A DNA stretch of 64,000 nucleotides from Prochlorococcus sp. MIT 0701 (GCF_000760295.1 NZ_JNBA01000030.1:20464-84463); one strand, 5' to 3'. Positions 1-10,584 are shown, counted from the stretch's first letter. Notes: generated by a model from the sequence alone, not told the origin. Numbers and translations are program-made.

Positions 1-852
1 GGCTGCAATTTCCTTAGTGCCGCTGTAAGCACCCCCGCAGATGCGATGGGTCATAGCTTGCTGCTGCTATGGGGCCCTGAAGCTCAGGGTGATTTCGTGC
101 GCTGGTGTCAGCTTGGTGGCCTCTGGACCTTCGTAGCCCTACACGGCTCCTTCGCTCTGATCGGCTTCATGCTGAGACAGTTCGAGATTGCCCGTTTGGT
201 TGGCATACGCCCCTACAACGCACTCGCCTTCTCTGGACCAGTCGTTGTCTTCCTGGCGTGTTTCCTCATTTACCCCCTAGGACAACACAGCTGGTTCTTT
301 GCTCCCTCGTTTGGGGTTGCAGCAATCTTCCGCTTCATTCTCTTCCTGCAGGGCTTCCATAACTGGACTCTGAATCCTTTCCACATGATGGGAGTAGCAG
401 GAATCCTCGGTGGTGCTCTGCTCTGTGGCATCCATGGCGCAACGGTGCAAAACACCTTGTTCGAGGATGGCGCTATGTCAAACACCTTTAAAGGATTTGA
501 CCCCACCCAGGAAGAAGAGACCTATTCGATGGTCACCGCCAACCGTTTCTGGAGCCAGATCTTCGGAATCGCCTTCTCCAACAAACGCTGGCTGCACTTC
601 TTCATGCTGTTCGTGCCTGTCATGGGCATGTGGACTCCGTCGGTTGGCATCGTCGGCTTAGCCGTCAACCTGCGGGCCTACGACTTCGTGTCGCAGGAAG
701 TCCGCGCCGCTGAAGACCCCGAATTCGAGACCTTCTACACCAAGAACGTTCTTCTCAACGAAGGTATCCGAGCCTGGATGTCCGTTGCGGACCAACCTCA
801 CGAAAACTTTGTATTCCCTGAAGAGGTAATGCCACGTGGAAACGCCCTTTAA
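1..852 (+). CDS. psbD: Photosystem II D2 protein (5' end outside window)
   Basis: D2 is one of the two core subunits of the photosystem II reaction centre in the thylakoid membrane. With D1 it binds P680, pheophytin, plastoquinone QA and the non-haem iron. The reading frame is open from base 1 (it reads [19 protein letters not shown] before the first internal Met at base 46), so the gene starts upstream and only the C-terminal part, about 283 residues, is visible. Typical D2 stretches are present, including [15 protein letters not shown] and the C-terminal end PRGNAL. The 3' end overlaps psbC by 17 bases, the arrangement known from cyanobacteria and chloroplasts, so the two are expected to be cotranscribed and translationally linked. 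Confidence 0.97.
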   Translation, partial: GCNFLSAAVSTPADAMGHSLLLLWGPEAQGDFVRWCQLGGLWTFVALHGSFALIGFMLRQFEIARLVGIRPYNALAFSGPVVVFLACFLIYPLGQHSWFFAPSFGVAAIFRFILFLQGFHNWTLNPFHMMGVAGILGGALLCGIHGATVQNTLFEDGAMSNTFKGFDPTQEEETYSMVTANRFWSQIFGIAFSNKRWLHFFMLFVPVMGMWTPSVGIVGLAVNLRAYDFVSQEVRAAEDPEFETFYTKNVLLNEGIRAWMSVADQPHENFVFPEEVMPRGNAL

Positions 853-2230
853 ATCTTCCATACTGCAGAATGCCGGGGGATACAGCCTTGAATCCACCGG
901 TTACGCATGGTGGGCAGGTAATGCCCGGCTGATCAACCTTTCTGGACGCCTACTTGGCGCCCACGTTGCCCATGCAGGTCTGATGACTTTCTGGGCGGGA
1001 GCCATGCTCCTGTTCGAAGTCAGTCACTTCACCTTCGACAAGCCAATTTTCGAGCAAGGCCTGATCTTGATGCCACATGTGGCAGCGCTTGGTTATGGCG
1101 TTGGTACTGGTGGCGAAATCGTCGACATCTACCCGTTCTTCCATTGCGGGGTGATGCACTTGATCATCTCTGCTGTGTTCGGCTTAGGTGGGGTCTATCA
1201 CTCCTTAGCCGGCCCTGAAAAATTGGAGAATTACATCTCTCCATTCTTCAGGCTTGATTGGAAAGACAAGAATCAGATGACCAACATTCTTGGTTACAAC
1301 CTGATTTTTCTAGGCTGGGGAGCTCTTGCTCTGATCCTCAAGGCCTGCTTCTTTGGCGGCATCTATGACACCTGGGCTCCAGGTGGTGGCGACGTGAGAT
1401 TAATCACCAGCCCCACACTTGATCCAGGTGTGATCTTTGGATACCTGTTCAGTTCTCCCTGGGGAGGTAACGGCTGGATCACTGGTGTCAACTCAATGGA
1501 AGACATCGTTGGTGGTCACATTTACGTTGCTGTTCTTCTATTCGTTGGCGGCCATTTCCACATTGCCACCAAGCCATGGGGATGGGTTCGTAGAGCCTTT
1601 ATCTGGAACGGAGAGGCCTACCTCAGCTATGCCCTCGCTGGCCTGAGCTGTTGTGGTTTCATTGCCACGGCCTACATTTGGTTCAACGTAACCGCCTATC
1701 CATCAGAGTTCTACGGTCCATCGAACGCCGAAGCTTCTCAAGCACAGAGCTTCACCTTCCTTGTTCGTGACCAACGCCTTGGCGCAAATATTGGTTCTGC
1801 CATGGGGCCAACAGGCCTTGGTAAGTACCTGATGCGTTCTCCTACTGGTGAAATCATCTTTGGTGGAGAAACGATGCGCTTCTGGGACTTCCGTGGTCCT
1901 TGGTTAGAACCACTGCGTGGCCCCAACGGCCTGAGCCTTGAAAAGCTTCAGAACGATGTTCAGCCATGGCAAGTGCGCCGTGCTGCTGAATACATGACCC
2001 ACGCCCCCAACGCCTCCATCAATTCAGTAGGTGGAATCATCACCGAGCCCAACTCGGTGAATTTCGTGAACCTTCGCCAGTGGTTAGCTGGTCACGCGTT
2101 CTTCCTAGCTTGGTTCACCATCGTGGGGCACTGGTTCCACGCAGGGCGAGCCAGAGCTGTTGCAGCCGGGTTTGAAAAAGGCATCGATCGTAAGACCGAA
2201 CCAGCCTTGTCAATGCCTGATCTGGACTGA
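836..2230 (+). CDS. psbC: Photosystem II CP43 chlorophyll apoprotein
   Basis: CP43 is the inner antenna subunit of photosystem II. It passes excitation to the D1/D2 core and supplies a ligand to the manganese cluster through its large lumenal loop. The 464-residue protein has the expected length, six hydrophobic spans, many His residues for chlorophyll, and the lumenal-loop [14 protein letters not shown] segment containing the Arg near the Mn4CaO5 cluster. I chose the GTG at 836, inside the psbD 3' end, because this is the known psbC initiation site in the overlapping psbDC operon. A purine-rich AAGAGG lies about 10 bases upstream. A strong terminator follows at 2276-2302. Confidence 0.97.
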   Translation: METPFKSSILQNAGGYSLESTGYAWWAGNARLINLSGRLLGAHVAHAGLMTFWAGAMLLFEVSHFTFDKPIFEQGLILMPHVAALGYGVGTGGEIVDIYPFFHCGVMHLIISAVFGLGGVYHSLAGPEKLENYISPFFRLDWKDKNQMTNILGYNLIFLGWGALALILKACFFGGIYDTWAPGGGDVRLITSPTLDPGVIFGYLFSSPWGGNGWITGVNSMEDIVGGHIYVAVLLFVGGHFHIATKPWGWVRRAFIWNGEAYLSYALAGLSCCGFIATAYIWFNVTAYPSEFYGPSNAEASQAQSFTFLVRDQRLGANIGSAMGPTGLGKYLMRSPTGEIIFGGETMRFWDFRGPWLEPLRGPNGLSLEKLQNDVQPWQVRRAAEYMTHAPNASINSVGGIITEPNSVNFVNLRQWLAGHAFFLAWFTIVGHWFHAGRARAVAAGFEKGIDRKTEPALSMPDLD

Positions 2231-2271
2231 TTCTCAATATCAAGCATCGATCTTGTTAATCGGGAAAACCT

Positions 2272-2934
2272 TCAACCCTCGCCATTGCGGCGAGGGTTTT
2301 TTGATGAAGACATACCCCAGCAACCAGGAAGGACTTTTCGCAACCAAGGCAGACTTAGGCCAATCACATTGCTGTAGCAACCTTCAAGACGACTTACAGC
2401 CATACCTCCCTGACCTTCCAATGCAAATCCACCGGCACATCGCAGTGGCTCTCCAGTCGCGACATAAGCCTCAATTTCCGATTGGCTCAACTGCGCAAAG
2501 TAAACACGAGTGCTGACAGTTTCTGTCAATAGCCCATCCAGAGCGACTTCCAAGGCTGTATCCGCTGATTGACAGGCTGACAACAAGGAATGCCCCGTAT
2601 GCAAGACACCACTTCGCCCTGACATGCGCCGCCAGCGTTTCACCGCAACAGTGGCATCCAAAGGCTTGCCAAAGATCTCACCCTCAAACTCAAACACTGA
2701 ATCGCAGCCGAGCACAGCCTTAATCTCATCCTTGAAGAGATCTGCAGAGCGCTTATCGGCTAGCTGGTTCAACACTGCCGAAGCCTTGGCCTGCGCCAAA
2801 AGCTGCACCAAATGGCTGGGATCATTATGTTGAAAGCTTGATTCGTCCACCCCACTCACCATCACTTGATGGGGGATCAAGGCCTGTTGAAGCAGTCGAC
2901 GGCGGGCTGGAGAAGCCGAGGCAAGCATCAACAC
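2272..2934 (-). CDS. maf: Maf-like nucleotide pyrophosphatase
   Basis: Maf/HAM1-superfamily house-cleaning enzymes hydrolyse non-canonical or modified nucleoside triphosphates; some members are linked to septum formation. The protein is 220 residues. It opens with the diagnostic [12 protein letters not shown] substrate loop, then GVDES, a central [17 protein letters not shown] and the C-terminal [12 protein letters not shown] motif, so the catalytic framework looks intact. The extreme C-terminus (about PRRNGEG) is encoded by the DNA of the psbC terminator hairpin. It is convergent to psbC and divergent from the next gene. Confidence 0.92.
   Translation of the reverse strand: MLMLASASPARRRLLQQALIPHQVMVSGVDESSFQHNDPSHLVQLLAQAKASAVLNQLADKRSADLFKDEIKAVLGCDSVFEFEGEIFGKPLDATVAVKRWRRMSGRSGVLHTGHSLLSACQSADTALEVALDGLLTETVSTRVYFAQLSQSEIEAYVATGEPLRCAGGFALEGQGGMAVSRLEGCYSNVIGLSLPWLRKVLPGCWGMSSSKNPRRNGEG
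2276..2302 (+). terminator. Rho-independent terminator of psbDC
   Basis: CCCTCGCC (2276-2283) pairs perfectly with GGCGAGGG (2289-2296) across a five-base loop, and a six-T run (2297-2302) follows. It lies 46 bases after the psbC stop. It falls inside the last codons of the convergent maf gene, whose stop codon is at 2272-2274. Confidence 0.88.
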
Positions 2935-2976
2935 AATGAATTACAGCAGTGAGAACAAGTTCGTAGGCTGCCATCA

Positions 2977-3387
2977 ATGGTCGACCTTGCCACCGTTGCC
3001 ATGACAAGCGAGATGGAATTGCTTGACATGCGCAGTAAAAAACGTGCTTCCCAAGCCATGCGCTGCCTACGGTTTGACACCAGGTTTTATACCGATGCCC
3101 AAACAACAGGGCTCAATGCTGAGAGCGTTTGGCAGCAAGCCCGGCAATACTGCTTGCCTGGATGCAGCTGGTTTCAGCGTGCTGACGCTGTTGAAGCCGC
3201 TTTTCGCTGGTTGATTACCGTTGGTGTGTTGCGCCGTGAAGTCGATGGGCAGGGGTTGACAGCAAAAATCCGTCTAACCCCCTTGGGCCGCCAGCTACTT
3301 GAACAGACACCAGGGTTACCAACACAACGAGCTGGGTTTTTCGAAAGACTGCAACACAATCTGCGTCGACTTTGGCCCAGACAATGA
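2977..3387 (+). CDS. Conserved hypothetical protein upstream of cobQ
   Basis: A 136-residue soluble protein without a signal peptide or membrane span. The middle has the look of a small winged-helix fold: helices around WQQARQYC and [13 protein letters not shown], then a basic beta-hairpin-like [13 protein letters not shown] suspect it belongs to a cyanobacterial family annotated as Npun_F0494-type, but this is from memory. The start could be ATG 2977 or ATG 3001; 2977 has a weak GTAGG upstream. Its stop overlaps the cobQ start as ATGA, so it probably shares an mRNA with cobQ. Confidence 0.65.
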   Translation: MVDLATVAMTSEMELLDMRSKKRASQAMRCLRFDTRFYTDAQTTGLNAESVWQQARQYCLPGCSWFQRADAVEAAFRWLITVGVLRREVDGQGLTAKIRLTPLGRQLLEQTPGLPTQRAGFFERLQHNLRRLWPRQ

Positions 3388-4904
3388 GCACCGATGGGAT
3401 GTCTACCCCCCTAATGGTGTTAGGCACATCCAGTGGAGCTGGTAAATCATTAATGTCCGCCGCTCTCTGCAGGCTGCTGCTTCGGCGAGGCGAAACACCC
3501 ATACCCTTCAAAGGGCAAAACATGAGCAACAACGCCTGGGTTGACGAGAGTGGCGGAGAGATGGCCTATTCACAAGCCCTGCAAGCTTGGGCGGCAGGAC
3601 TCGAGCCCCAATGCGCCATGAACCCTGTGCTGCTCAAACCCCAGGGAGACAGCACAAGTGAAGTCATACATCTGGGTCAAAGCGTTGGCACGGCGCGTGC
3701 CGAGACCTACTACGAGCAATGGTTCCGACCTGGATGGAGCGTCATCCGTGAGGCGCTAAAAGACCTTCAGTGCTCTTACACCCATGGCCGGCTTGTCTTG
3801 GAAGGTGCAGGCAGCCCAGTGGAAGTCAACCTGCAACGCCGAGACCTCACCAACCTGCGATTGGCTCAGTTCCTGCGTGCCCGCTGTTTGCTCGTTGCCG
3901 ATATCGAACGCGGTGGTGTTTTTGCCCAGATCATTGGAACCCTGTCTTTACTTAAGCCTGTAGAAAAGCAATTGATACGCGGGCTACTCATCAATCGTTT
4001 CCGTGGCCGACGCGAACTTTTTGATGAAGGGCGCGATTGGCTAGAAGCCAAAACCGGTATTCCCGTCATCGGTGTAATGCCATGGCTGGAAGAGCTCTTC
4101 CCGCCCGAAGACTCCCTTGATCTACTGGAGAGAAGAGGCAAAAGGAATGATGCCGAGATCGAAATCGCTGTATTGAAATTGCCATCCCTAAGTAATTTCT
4201 CCGATCTCGATCCGTTAGAAGCAGAACCCACAGTTCAACTGCGTTGGGTGGAACCCGGCACATTCCTCGGGACACCAGATGCTGTCATCATTCCCGGCAG
4301 CAAGCAGACACTGCGCGATCTAAAATCCATAAATCGCAGTGATTTAGGCCGGCAGTTGCAAACCTACGCCCAAAGCGGCGGCCATGTGCTGGGCATCTGT
4401 GGCGGCATGCAAATGCTTGGGCGAACTCTGGCAGATCCACTAGGTCTGGAAGGCTTCACAACAACAGACTCATCAAGCAGCATGGCAGGACTCAATCTGC
4501 TGCCTATAGATACCGTTTTCAAACGCAGTAAGGCTCTACGACAATGCCAAATGATCACCCAGTGGCCAGACAATGCCAAGGTGACGGGGTTTGAATTACA
4601 CCATGGAAATAGCCAACTCATTCAAGGGAGCAATGAGTCTGTCCTACCTATGGCTGACGATCCCTCGCTGGGTTGGGTCAGTAAAAATGAGAGATGCGGC
4701 CAAATCGCGGGAACTTACCTGCACGGAATTTTTGAGAATGGTCGCTGGCGAAGGCTGTGGCTCAATCTGATAAGGAGGCAAAAGGGTTTAGCAGACTTGC
4801 CCACCGATATACCCCACCATGGACAACAAAGAGAACAACTACTCAATCGCCTCGCCGATGTTTTCGAAGAACATGTCAACATCAACTCACTGCTGGAAAC
4901 ATGA
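3384..4904 (+). CDS. cobQ: Cobyric acid synthase
   Basis: CobQ uses ATP and glutamine to amidate side chains b, d, e and g of adenosyl-cobyrinic acid a,c-diamide in B12 synthesis. The 506-residue protein has the N-terminal P-loop-like GTSSGAGKS segment of the dethiobiotin-synthetase-like synthase domain. The C-terminal class I glutaminase domain carries the nucleophile Cys in [10 protein letters not shown] and a late His in [12 protein letters not shown] 3384 is preferred over an in-frame TTG at 3372 because it forms an ATGA overlap with the upstream gene. The downstream ferredoxin is joined in the same way. Confidence 0.95.
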   Translation: MSTDGMSTPLMVLGTSSGAGKSLMSAALCRLLLRRGETPIPFKGQNMSNNAWVDESGGEMAYSQALQAWAAGLEPQCAMNPVLLKPQGDSTSEVIHLGQSVGTARAETYYEQWFRPGWSVIREALKDLQCSYTHGRLVLEGAGSPVEVNLQRRDLTNLRLAQFLRARCLLVADIERGGVFAQIIGTLSLLKPVEKQLIRGLLINRFRGRRELFDEGRDWLEAKTGIPVIGVMPWLEELFPPEDSLDLLERRGKRNDAEIEIAVLKLPSLSNFSDLDPLEAEPTVQLRWVEPGTFLGTPDAVIIPGSKQTLRDLKSINRSDLGRQLQTYAQSGGHVLGICGGMQMLGRTLADPLGLEGFTTTDSSSSMAGLNLLPIDTVFKRSKALRQCQMITQWPDNAKVTGFELHHGNSQLIQGSNESVLPMADDPSLGWVSKNERCGQIAGTYLHGIFENGRWRRLWLNLIRRQKGLADLPTDIPHHGQQREQLLNRLADVFEEHVNINSLLET

Positions 4905-5146
4905 CTGTCGCTGAGATTGAAATTCAATGGCCGAATGGCACAATCTCCCTTACAAAACCAGGGATTGATTGGCTCCAGGTTGCTCGAGACGCAGGGATCA
5001 TCATTCCCACAGGTTGCTTACAAGGCAGCTGTGGCGCTTGTGAGATTGAGGTGAATGGAGAAGTGGTGCGAGCCTGCATCGCCATCGTTCCCAGAGCGAA
5101 ATCATGCCAACTCAAAGTGGATTTCGCCAACGATCCTTTCTGGTGA
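4901..5146 (+). CDS. Small 2Fe-2S ferredoxin coupled to cobQ
   Basis: An 81-residue plant-type [2Fe-2S] ferredoxin fold. The cluster ligands are visible as Cys39, Cys44 and Cys47 (CLQGSCGAC), and the fourth is probably Cys59. In photosynthetic ferredoxin the last Cys lies much farther downstream, so this is a divergent, short member rather than PetF. The ATG at 4901 overlaps the cobQ stop (ATGA), which makes translational coupling very likely. The context suggests an electron-transfer step connected with corrin synthesis, for example cobalt or flavin reduction, but that is inference. Confidence 0.83.
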   Translation: MTVAEIEIQWPNGTISLTKPGIDWLQVARDAGIIIPTGCLQGSCGACEIEVNGEVVRACIAIVPRAKSCQLKVDFANDPFW

Positions 5147-5679
5147 TCTATCGCAGAGCTATCAATCCTTTGTAAACAGCATTTGCCTTACAGCTGTTGC
5201 AGGAGCCACAGAGGGGTTAGCACTGACGACTTTCTCCGGGGAGAAACAAATTCAGGCACTAATAGTCGGCGAGTGACAATGAATGGCTGCACTAGTGATT
5301 ATTTCTGACGCAAGCCAATTCCTACTCATGGGCTTTTGCCTAGAAACAGCCTGGCTTGGTGGGCACTTCTACGAGCAATTCTCGCAAGTTGTGACATCGG
5401 CATTGCCCTACATCGACTACTGCCATATCTAGACATCCAAGCTAGCTGCTGTGCCGACGTTGTAGGAGGCAGACGCTCAAGCCTGCTTAAGCCACCTCTC
5501 CTTGGATTGAATCCTTGGTACAACACTTTTGCAAGGGCATGGAGCAGCCGCTCTACTTTTGAGCCTGCTAATCGGCAAGCTGCGCTGTCGATAACTTCAG
5601 CTGCCCAATCATCTCTTGATGACTCTGCTGCCATGAAAGATCAACAGCTCGCTAAAGTGATTGCAACAAAGAAAACAAA
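5147..5679. other. 533-base stretch without a convincing gene
   Basis: Both strands contain open frames of about 100 codons (5336-5695 plus, 5326-5634 minus), but neither has a recognisable motif and neither is preferred by composition. The stretch may be gene remains or an upstream regulatory region for the methyltransferase-like gene at 5680. No tRNA or clear terminator was seen. Confidence 0.5.
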
Positions 5680-6510
5680 GTGCTCCCTGGAGTAGACGCC
5701 TCAGCTCATGTGGTTAATTGCTTTAGGGCAAAATATACCAACATCAGTCTCGACAACTTTGCACATTTATGGGTCACCAAGCCAGCTGAGAAGCTTGCAA
5801 ATCGATACCTTCAGGAGGTAGGCGAATCCGAAGATATTGCTCACTGCCTCAGGCATCGATTCTTTCTAAAAAGGCTTCGAGAGTTCAGCATTCAAGCAAC
5901 AAAAGGAGTGTTTATCAATATTGGGGCTGGATTCACCAATTACCCCTATCTACTCAACACTCCCATACCATCCTGTGAAGTAGACAAGCCCAACCTGATC
6001 GAGTCAAAGCAGCAAAGGATCCAGAAGCTTCAATCCTCTCAGCTACTACCAGAAAGAGACATTCTATTCCTCCCTACAACAGACCTCAATAAGAGCAGCG
6101 AAAACAAAAAGCTATTCGATTCATTAAGTCAATGGATAGCCTCACGCCAATCATTTGTTCTCATGGAAGGGCTTTTATACTGGCTTTCACAAGACTCAGT
6201 CAATTCACTTTTCAAACATCTACAGCAAACACAAACAGCCGGAAGCCTTCTAGCACTGAATGCATTCAAACCAAGCGAAGCTTCTAAGGCAATGTTCCAA
6301 AGGCTAAGGAAATTCAGCGAAAAAGGCTACGGTATAGGAAAGTTTTCTCCCAATACACTCAGCGAAACATTCCACGAGAATCTCTTAGGCTACAAATTGA
6401 TCGATCAAGCAAATTACATCAACCTCTCAAAGCAACTTGACGAAGTCAAAGAGCTTGAGAATAAAGACTCAGTGCTAGAAGAGGATTGCTACCTGTTACG
6501 TAAGATATAG
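5680..6510 (+). CDS. Leucine-carboxyl-methyltransferase-family SAM methyltransferase
   Basis: A class I SAM-dependent O-methyltransferase of the LCMT/COG3315 type, a family that includes PP2A carboxyl methyltransferases and polyketide O-methyltransferases. The 276-residue protein shows the family's SAM pocket GVFINIGAGFTNYPYLL, then EVDKPNLIESKQQRI (acidic residue for the ribose) and the FVLMEGLLYWLS segment. The substrate cannot be read from the sequence. The start is uncertain: GTG 5680 is the first candidate after an in-frame stop at 5653-5655, and GTG 5710 is an alternative. It is much more AT-rich than cobQ upstream, which suggests relatively recent acquisition or weak constraint. Confidence 0.75.
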   Translation: MLPGVDASAHVVNCFRAKYTNISLDNFAHLWVTKPAEKLANRYLQEVGESEDIAHCLRHRFFLKRLREFSIQATKGVFINIGAGFTNYPYLLNTPIPSCEVDKPNLIESKQQRIQKLQSSQLLPERDILFLPTTDLNKSSENKKLFDSLSQWIASRQSFVLMEGLLYWLSQDSVNSLFKHLQQTQTAGSLLALNAFKPSEASKAMFQRLRKFSEKGYGIGKFSPNTLSETFHENLLGYKLIDQANYINLSKQLDEVKELENKDSVLEEDCYLLRKI

Positions 6511-6575
6511 AGGAGAGAAGGAAAATCAACAATGAGCTTTATATGTAACAAATAGGCAGCACAAAAGTGAAGGGT

Positions 6576-7148
6576 TTAACCCTCGAATTCACGGCGCGGG
6601 GAACTAACACCAGCTGGTTGTACACCCTTAATGTAGGCGAGCATCGTATCGGCATCAGAGACCTCAAACGGGTCGCCATCAGCATTATCACTAAAGCCAG
6701 GCTCAACAAACATCTTTTCAATATTACAATCATTCACTAGCATCGAATAGCGCCAGGAACGCAAACCAAAACCTAGGTTCGATTTCTCAACAAGCATGCC
6801 CATTTTACGAGTGAACTCTCCATTGCCATCAGGGAGCATAAAGATATTCTTGGTACCCAAATGTTTGCTCCACTGGAACATTACGAAAGCATCATTCACT
6901 GAAAGACAGATAATCTGATCAACACCTTGGGCAACAAGTTCTGCATGCAACTCCTCATAACGTGGCAAATGATTGGATGAGCACGTAGGAGTAAAAGCGC
7001 CTGGGAGGGCTAACAAAACAACCTTCCGCCCCTTAAAGATTTCAGCACTAGTAAGGTCTTGCCAGCGGAATGGATTAGACCCGGCCACAGATTCATCGCG
7101 CACGCGAGTCTTAAAGGTGACATCTGGAACGCTTTGAAGGAAAGGCAT
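6576..7148 (-). CDS. Type II (Prx5-like) peroxiredoxin
   Basis: Thiol peroxidase of the Prx5/type II group, reducing H2O2 and organic peroxides with electrons from glutaredoxin or thioredoxin. The 190-residue protein has the peroxidatic motif PGAFTPTCS. Another family segment is seen at [13 protein letters not shown] chose ATG 7148 ([10 protein letters not shown]) rather than the upstream in-frame start at 7247, because that extension overlaps the dnaA 3' end and lacks family similarity. It lies directly downstream of dnaA on the same strand. Confidence 0.9.
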   Translation of the reverse strand: MPFLQSVPDVTFKTRVRDESVAGSNPFRWQDLTSAEIFKGRKVVLLALPGAFTPTCSSNHLPRYEELHAELVAQGVDQIICLSVNDAFVMFQWSKHLGTKNIFMLPDGNGEFTRKMGMLVEKSNLGFGLRSWRYSMLVNDCNIEKMFVEPGFSDNADGDPFEVSDADTMLAYIKGVQPAGVSSPRREFEG

Positions 7149-7224
7149 TGGAAAGGCTGAGGTTGATGCAAACAAAATCTCATACACCTCATCTGATCTT
7201 GTCAAATGATCAAATTTTTGAAAC

Positions 7225-8616
7225 CTATCGCCGACGGCGTGAATCAATCTGCAGCAGATCCCTCACACGCCGAACCTGACTGGCCAACTGAGGATCACTG
7301 GATAACCTTTTCTCCACTTGCTCGATGGCATACATCACTGTGGTGTGGTCCTTTCCGCCAAAAGTCTCACCGATACGAGGCAAGCTCAAATCCGTGCCCT
7401 GACGCATCAGATACATGCCCACCTGCCGAGCATGGCTAACGGCCCGCCTACGACTGCTGCTACGCATATCTTGAGGAGTCACGTCAAAAACCTCAGAGAC
7501 CTTATCAATCACTTGTTGTGGGGTAACGTCCACCCCTTGACCATTAGGGTCAAGCATTGGTGCCACCGATTCAACTGTCATCGGCAGCCCCGTGATCGAA
7601 GCGAAGGCAACTGCCCTGGTAAGAGCCCCCTCAAGTTCACGGATATTGGATGTGAAGCGCCCAGCGATGTACTGAATTAAATCGCGAGGCAGCATCATGC
7701 GTTCCTGTTCCGCCTTCTTCTGCAAAATTGCCATGCGGGTCTCAAGGTCAGGCGACTGAATATCAGCGATCAAGCCCATAGAGAATCGAGAGATTAGGCG
7801 TTCTTGAAGCTTTGGAATCTGACTTGGAGGTCTATCACTAGCGATCACAATCTGCCTACCTGCTTCATGGAGAGCATTAAAGGTATGAAAGAACTCTTCC
7901 TGGGTGTATTCCTTGCCTTCAATAAACTGAATATCGTCAACCAAAATCAAATCAGTAGCCCGATATCGATCTCGGAAAGCTTGCATACCATCCTTGCGAA
8001 TAGCTTGAATTAAGTCATTTGTGAAGGTCTCTGTAGAAACATAAGCCACCTTTGCTTCGGGATTGATCTCAAGCCTGTAGTGACCAATAGCCTGCATTAG
8101 ATGAGTCTTGCCCAGGCCAACACCGCCGCAAATGAATAAAGGATTGAACTCTCGCCCAGGAGCTTCTGCAACGGCTAACGCAGCAGCATGGGCCATGCGA
8201 CTGTTCGGCCCCACGACGAACCGATTGAAGACATAGCGCAGGTTCAGGCCTGGAAGAATCCGCCGCGGGCCACTAGAAGGGACTGTTGAGGCAGTGGTTG
8301 CTTCTGCAGCAGGCAAAGGAATGGGCGCCGATGCCATTGGTGGCAACACCCTCTCAGCAGAGTCTTCCTCCTGAGCCTGAACGGAAACCCTCACTGGCTG
8401 GCCGTAAATCTTCGCCGCAGCCGCCTCGATTGTCTGAACGTAATTCTTGCGAAGCCAGTTACTTGCAAAGCTATTTGGAGCAAGCAGAGTCAACTCCCCG
8501 TCCCGAAAACCACTGCAAATAGCAGGACGAATCCATGTCTCAAACGTAGGTTTGCTGAGATTGTGCTGAAGGGCCTGCTGCACCTTGGACCACAGCTCAT
8601 TGCCCGTTAGCACCAC
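7225..8616 (-). CDS. dnaA: Chromosomal replication initiator DnaA
   Basis: DnaA binds DnaA boxes and, with ATP, melts the origin. The roughly 463-residue protein has the N-terminal DnaB/DiaA-interacting domain, a Pro/Ala-rich linker, the AAA+ domain (Walker [11 protein letters not shown], Walker [10 protein letters not shown], sensor II in [12 protein letters not shown]) and the C-terminal DNA-binding signature [11 protein letters not shown]. The likely start is one of two adjacent GTG codons (8616 or 8613), preceded by AAGGGGAAAGG. An in-frame upstream codon at 8649 would add 11 unconserved residues. No cluster of DnaA boxes was found next to it, in keeping with cyanobacteria in which the origin is elsewhere. 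Confidence 0.96.
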   Translation of the reverse strand: MVLTGNELWSKVQQALQHNLSKPTFETWIRPAICSGFRDGELTLLAPNSFASNWLRKNYVQTIEAAAAKIYGQPVRVSVQAQEEDSAERVLPPMASAPIPLPAAEATTASTVPSSGPRRILPGLNLRYVFNRFVVGPNSRMAHAAALAVAEAPGREFNPLFICGGVGLGKTHLMQAIGHYRLEINPEAKVAYVSTETFTNDLIQAIRKDGMQAFRDRYRATDLILVDDIQFIEGKEYTQEEFFHTFNALHEAGRQIVIASDRPPSQIPKLQERLISRFSMGLIADIQSPDLETRMAILQKKAEQERMMLPRDLIQYIAGRFTSNIRELEGALTRAVAFASITGLPMTVESVAPMLDPNGQGVDVTPQQVIDKVSEVFDVTPQDMRSSSRRRAVSHARQVGMYLMRQGTDLSLPRIGETFGGKDHTTVMYAIEQVEKRLSSDPQLASQVRRVRDLLQIDSRRRR

Positions 8617-8715
8617 ATCCTTTCCCCTTCGATGGCTGAATCTACGCAACTTCTATCGAGCAAGCCGTCTTTAATAAGACCCTGATGTTCTCGTTCCCTG
8701 GCACCTGCGTTTGTC

Positions 8716-9870
8716 ATGACCCTTGCCCTATCTGCCCACAGGCTGCATCCGATCAGATGGCTTGGCTTGGTCCTCATCAGCATCAACCTAAGTGGCTGCA
8801 ACGAAGGGTTACGTCAACGCATCGGCATTGGTTCTAAGACAAGCCCAGACAACACCCCTGTCGTCAGTGATCCACCCAAGTCAGCGCCTCTGCAGCCTGG
8901 CACCAATGTGATCGTGATTGCTGTGGAACAAGTCGGTCCGGCAGTGGTGCGCATCGACACGGTGAAACGGGTGGCAAACCCCCTTGGCAACCTCTTCGGC
9001 GGCGGACCTCCCATCCAACGGCAAGCAGGCCAGGGATCAGGTTTCATCACACGCTCTGACGGGCTGATCTTCACCAATGCGCATGTGGTTGATGGGGCAG
9101 AACAGGTATCGGTAACCCTTCCAGATGGCCGCAACTACAGCGGCAAAGTGCTTGGTGGTGATCCCCTCACCGATGTAGCCGTGGTCAAAGTCGTGGCGAA
9201 GAAGCTTCCCGTGGCCCCCCTTGGCAATTCCAACAACATCAAGCCTGGTCAATGGGCAATCGCTATCGGCAATCCTCTTGGACTAAACAACACCGTTACT
9301 GCAGGCATCATCAGCTCCGTCGACCGCACCAACGCCTTGGGGGGAGGGCAACGAGTTCCCTACATCCAAACTGACGCCGCCGTAAACCCAGGCAATAGCG
9401 GAGGACCACTCATCAATGCCTCAGGACAGGTGATCGGAATCAATACTGCCATCAAAGTTGCACCAGGAGGCGGGCTGAGTTTTGCAGTACCGATCAACCT
9501 GGCCAAACGAATTGCCCAACAAATCGTGGGGAGAGGGCAAGCTTCTCATCCCTATATCGGGGTAAGGCTTCAGAGCCTTACCCCCCAGCTAGCCAAAGAA
9601 ATCAACGCAACAGGAGGGGAATGCCAGGTTCCTGAAGTTAATGCTGTTCTCGTTGTCGAAGTGATGTCTCGCAGCCCTGCAGACAAAGCCGGCGTGCGCC
9701 AATGCGACTTAATTAGTGAGGTCAATGGTGAGGTCGTCCGCGACCCTTCACAAGTACAACTTGCCGTTGATCGTGGGGAGGTTGGCCAACCCATGCCGCT
9801 CACCCTTGAACGAAACGAGAAGACGATCGAATTAATCGTGAAACCAGCAGAACTACCGCGCCAGGGGTGA
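8716..9870 (+). CDS. HtrA/DegP-family serine protease (lipoprotein)
   Basis: A periplasmic or membrane-anchored protein-quality-control protease of the HhoA/HhoB/HtrA group. The 384-residue protein begins with a hydrophobic signal ending in a lipobox-like LSGC, then an unstructured linker. The trypsin-like domain carries the triad His in TNAHVVDGAE, Asp in PLTDVAVVK and Ser in NPGNSGGPL, and a C-terminal PDZ domain contains SPADKAGV. It is divergent from dnaA with about 100 bases between them. Six bases separate it from the downstream glycosyltransferase-like gene, so the two may be cotranscribed. Confidence 0.93.
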   Translation: MTLALSAHRLHPIRWLGLVLISINLSGCNEGLRQRIGIGSKTSPDNTPVVSDPPKSAPLQPGTNVIVIAVEQVGPAVVRIDTVKRVANPLGNLFGGGPPIQRQAGQGSGFITRSDGLIFTNAHVVDGAEQVSVTLPDGRNYSGKVLGGDPLTDVAVVKVVAKKLPVAPLGNSNNIKPGQWAIAIGNPLGLNNTVTAGIISSVDRTNALGGGQRVPYIQTDAAVNPGNSGGPLINASGQVIGINTAIKVAPGGGLSFAVPINLAKRIAQQIVGRGQASHPYIGVRLQSLTPQLAKEINATGGECQVPEVNAVLVVEVMSRSPADKAGVRQCDLISEVNGEVVRDPSQVQLAVDRGEVGQPMPLTLERNEKTIELIVKPAELPRQG

Positions 9871-9876
9871 ATTGAC

Positions 9877-10584
9877 ATGTCAAAACCAGCGCTGGTTGTG
9901 ATGGCCCGCTGGCCGGCAGCAGGCAGATGCAAACGAAGACTGGCCACCAATCTTGGAATAGTGCGTGCAGCATCTATCCAGGCCAGGCTTACCAAACACA
10001 CTCTGAGCGTGGCAAATAATCTTGCCAATAGAGGTCTAGTCGAGGTGCAATTAGCGATCACTGGCCTCGCTCCCAAGGCAGCCAAGCGCTGGGCAGACGA
10101 TCAGGGCATGAACGTTGTGGAGCTGCAAGGGAACGGAAGCCTGGGTGAACGGATGCGCCGACAGGTCTTGCGAGCACAGCAGCGACACAATCCAAAAATC
10201 AGCGCAGGTCGCACCACACTGCTAATCGGCACGGATCTGCCAAATTTGTGCGATCGAGATCTGCTTCAGGCCCTAGAGGCTTTGCAAGAGCATGAGTTCG
10301 TGCTTGGACCCGCTACTGATGGGGGCTACTGGTTACTTGGACTCTCAGGACGCTTGGTAAAGCCCGTAACACGCTGGCCCTTCTGCGGCATTCCCTGGGG
10401 GAGCAATCGGGTACTGCAAATCACACTGCAGAAAGCAGCAGATGCAGGCGTGATGCCTTGCTTGCTGCGCGAACAAAACGATCTCGATTGCCTTGAAGAT
10501 CTTTCACCATGGCAAGCATGCGAGGAAGGATTGATATCACAAAGATATGAACCAGGAAACAACTCGATTAAGGCTATAAAATGA
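9877..10584 (+). CDS. TIGR04282-type glycosyltransferase (arsenosugar-pathway family)
   Basis: A 235-residue nucleotide-sugar-transferase-like protein (DUF2064, formerly called rSAM/selenodomain-associated transferase 1). Members are linked to arsenosugar biosynthesis. Visible family features are the N-terminal MARWPAAGRCKRRL, the DLPNL segment with the metal-binding region, and PATDGGYWLLGL. The partner (TIGR04283 type) usually sits next to it, but here it is displaced to 12212 by about 1.6 kb of unrelated, AT-rich DNA. No arsenosugar radical-SAM or arsenic methyltransferase gene is in the window. Confidence 0.85.
   Translation: MSKPALVVMARWPAAGRCKRRLATNLGIVRAASIQARLTKHTLSVANNLANRGLVEVQLAITGLAPKAAKRWADDQGMNVVELQGNGSLGERMRRQVLRAQQRHNPKISAGRTTLLIGTDLPNLCDRDLLQALEALQEHEFVLGPATDGGYWLLGLSGRLVKPVTRWPFCGIPWGSNRVLQITLQKAADAGVMPCLLREQNDLDCLEDLSPWQACEEGLISQRYEPGNNSIKAIK

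Noticed and set aside
5326..5695. Open frames of about 100-120 codons on both strands
   Set aside because: No motif, no start signal and mutually overlapping; neither can be preferred, so only the gap is described.
8617..8715. Possible origin region next to dnaA
   Set aside because: No cluster of TTATCCACA-like boxes was found in the 99 bases between dnaA and the protease gene.
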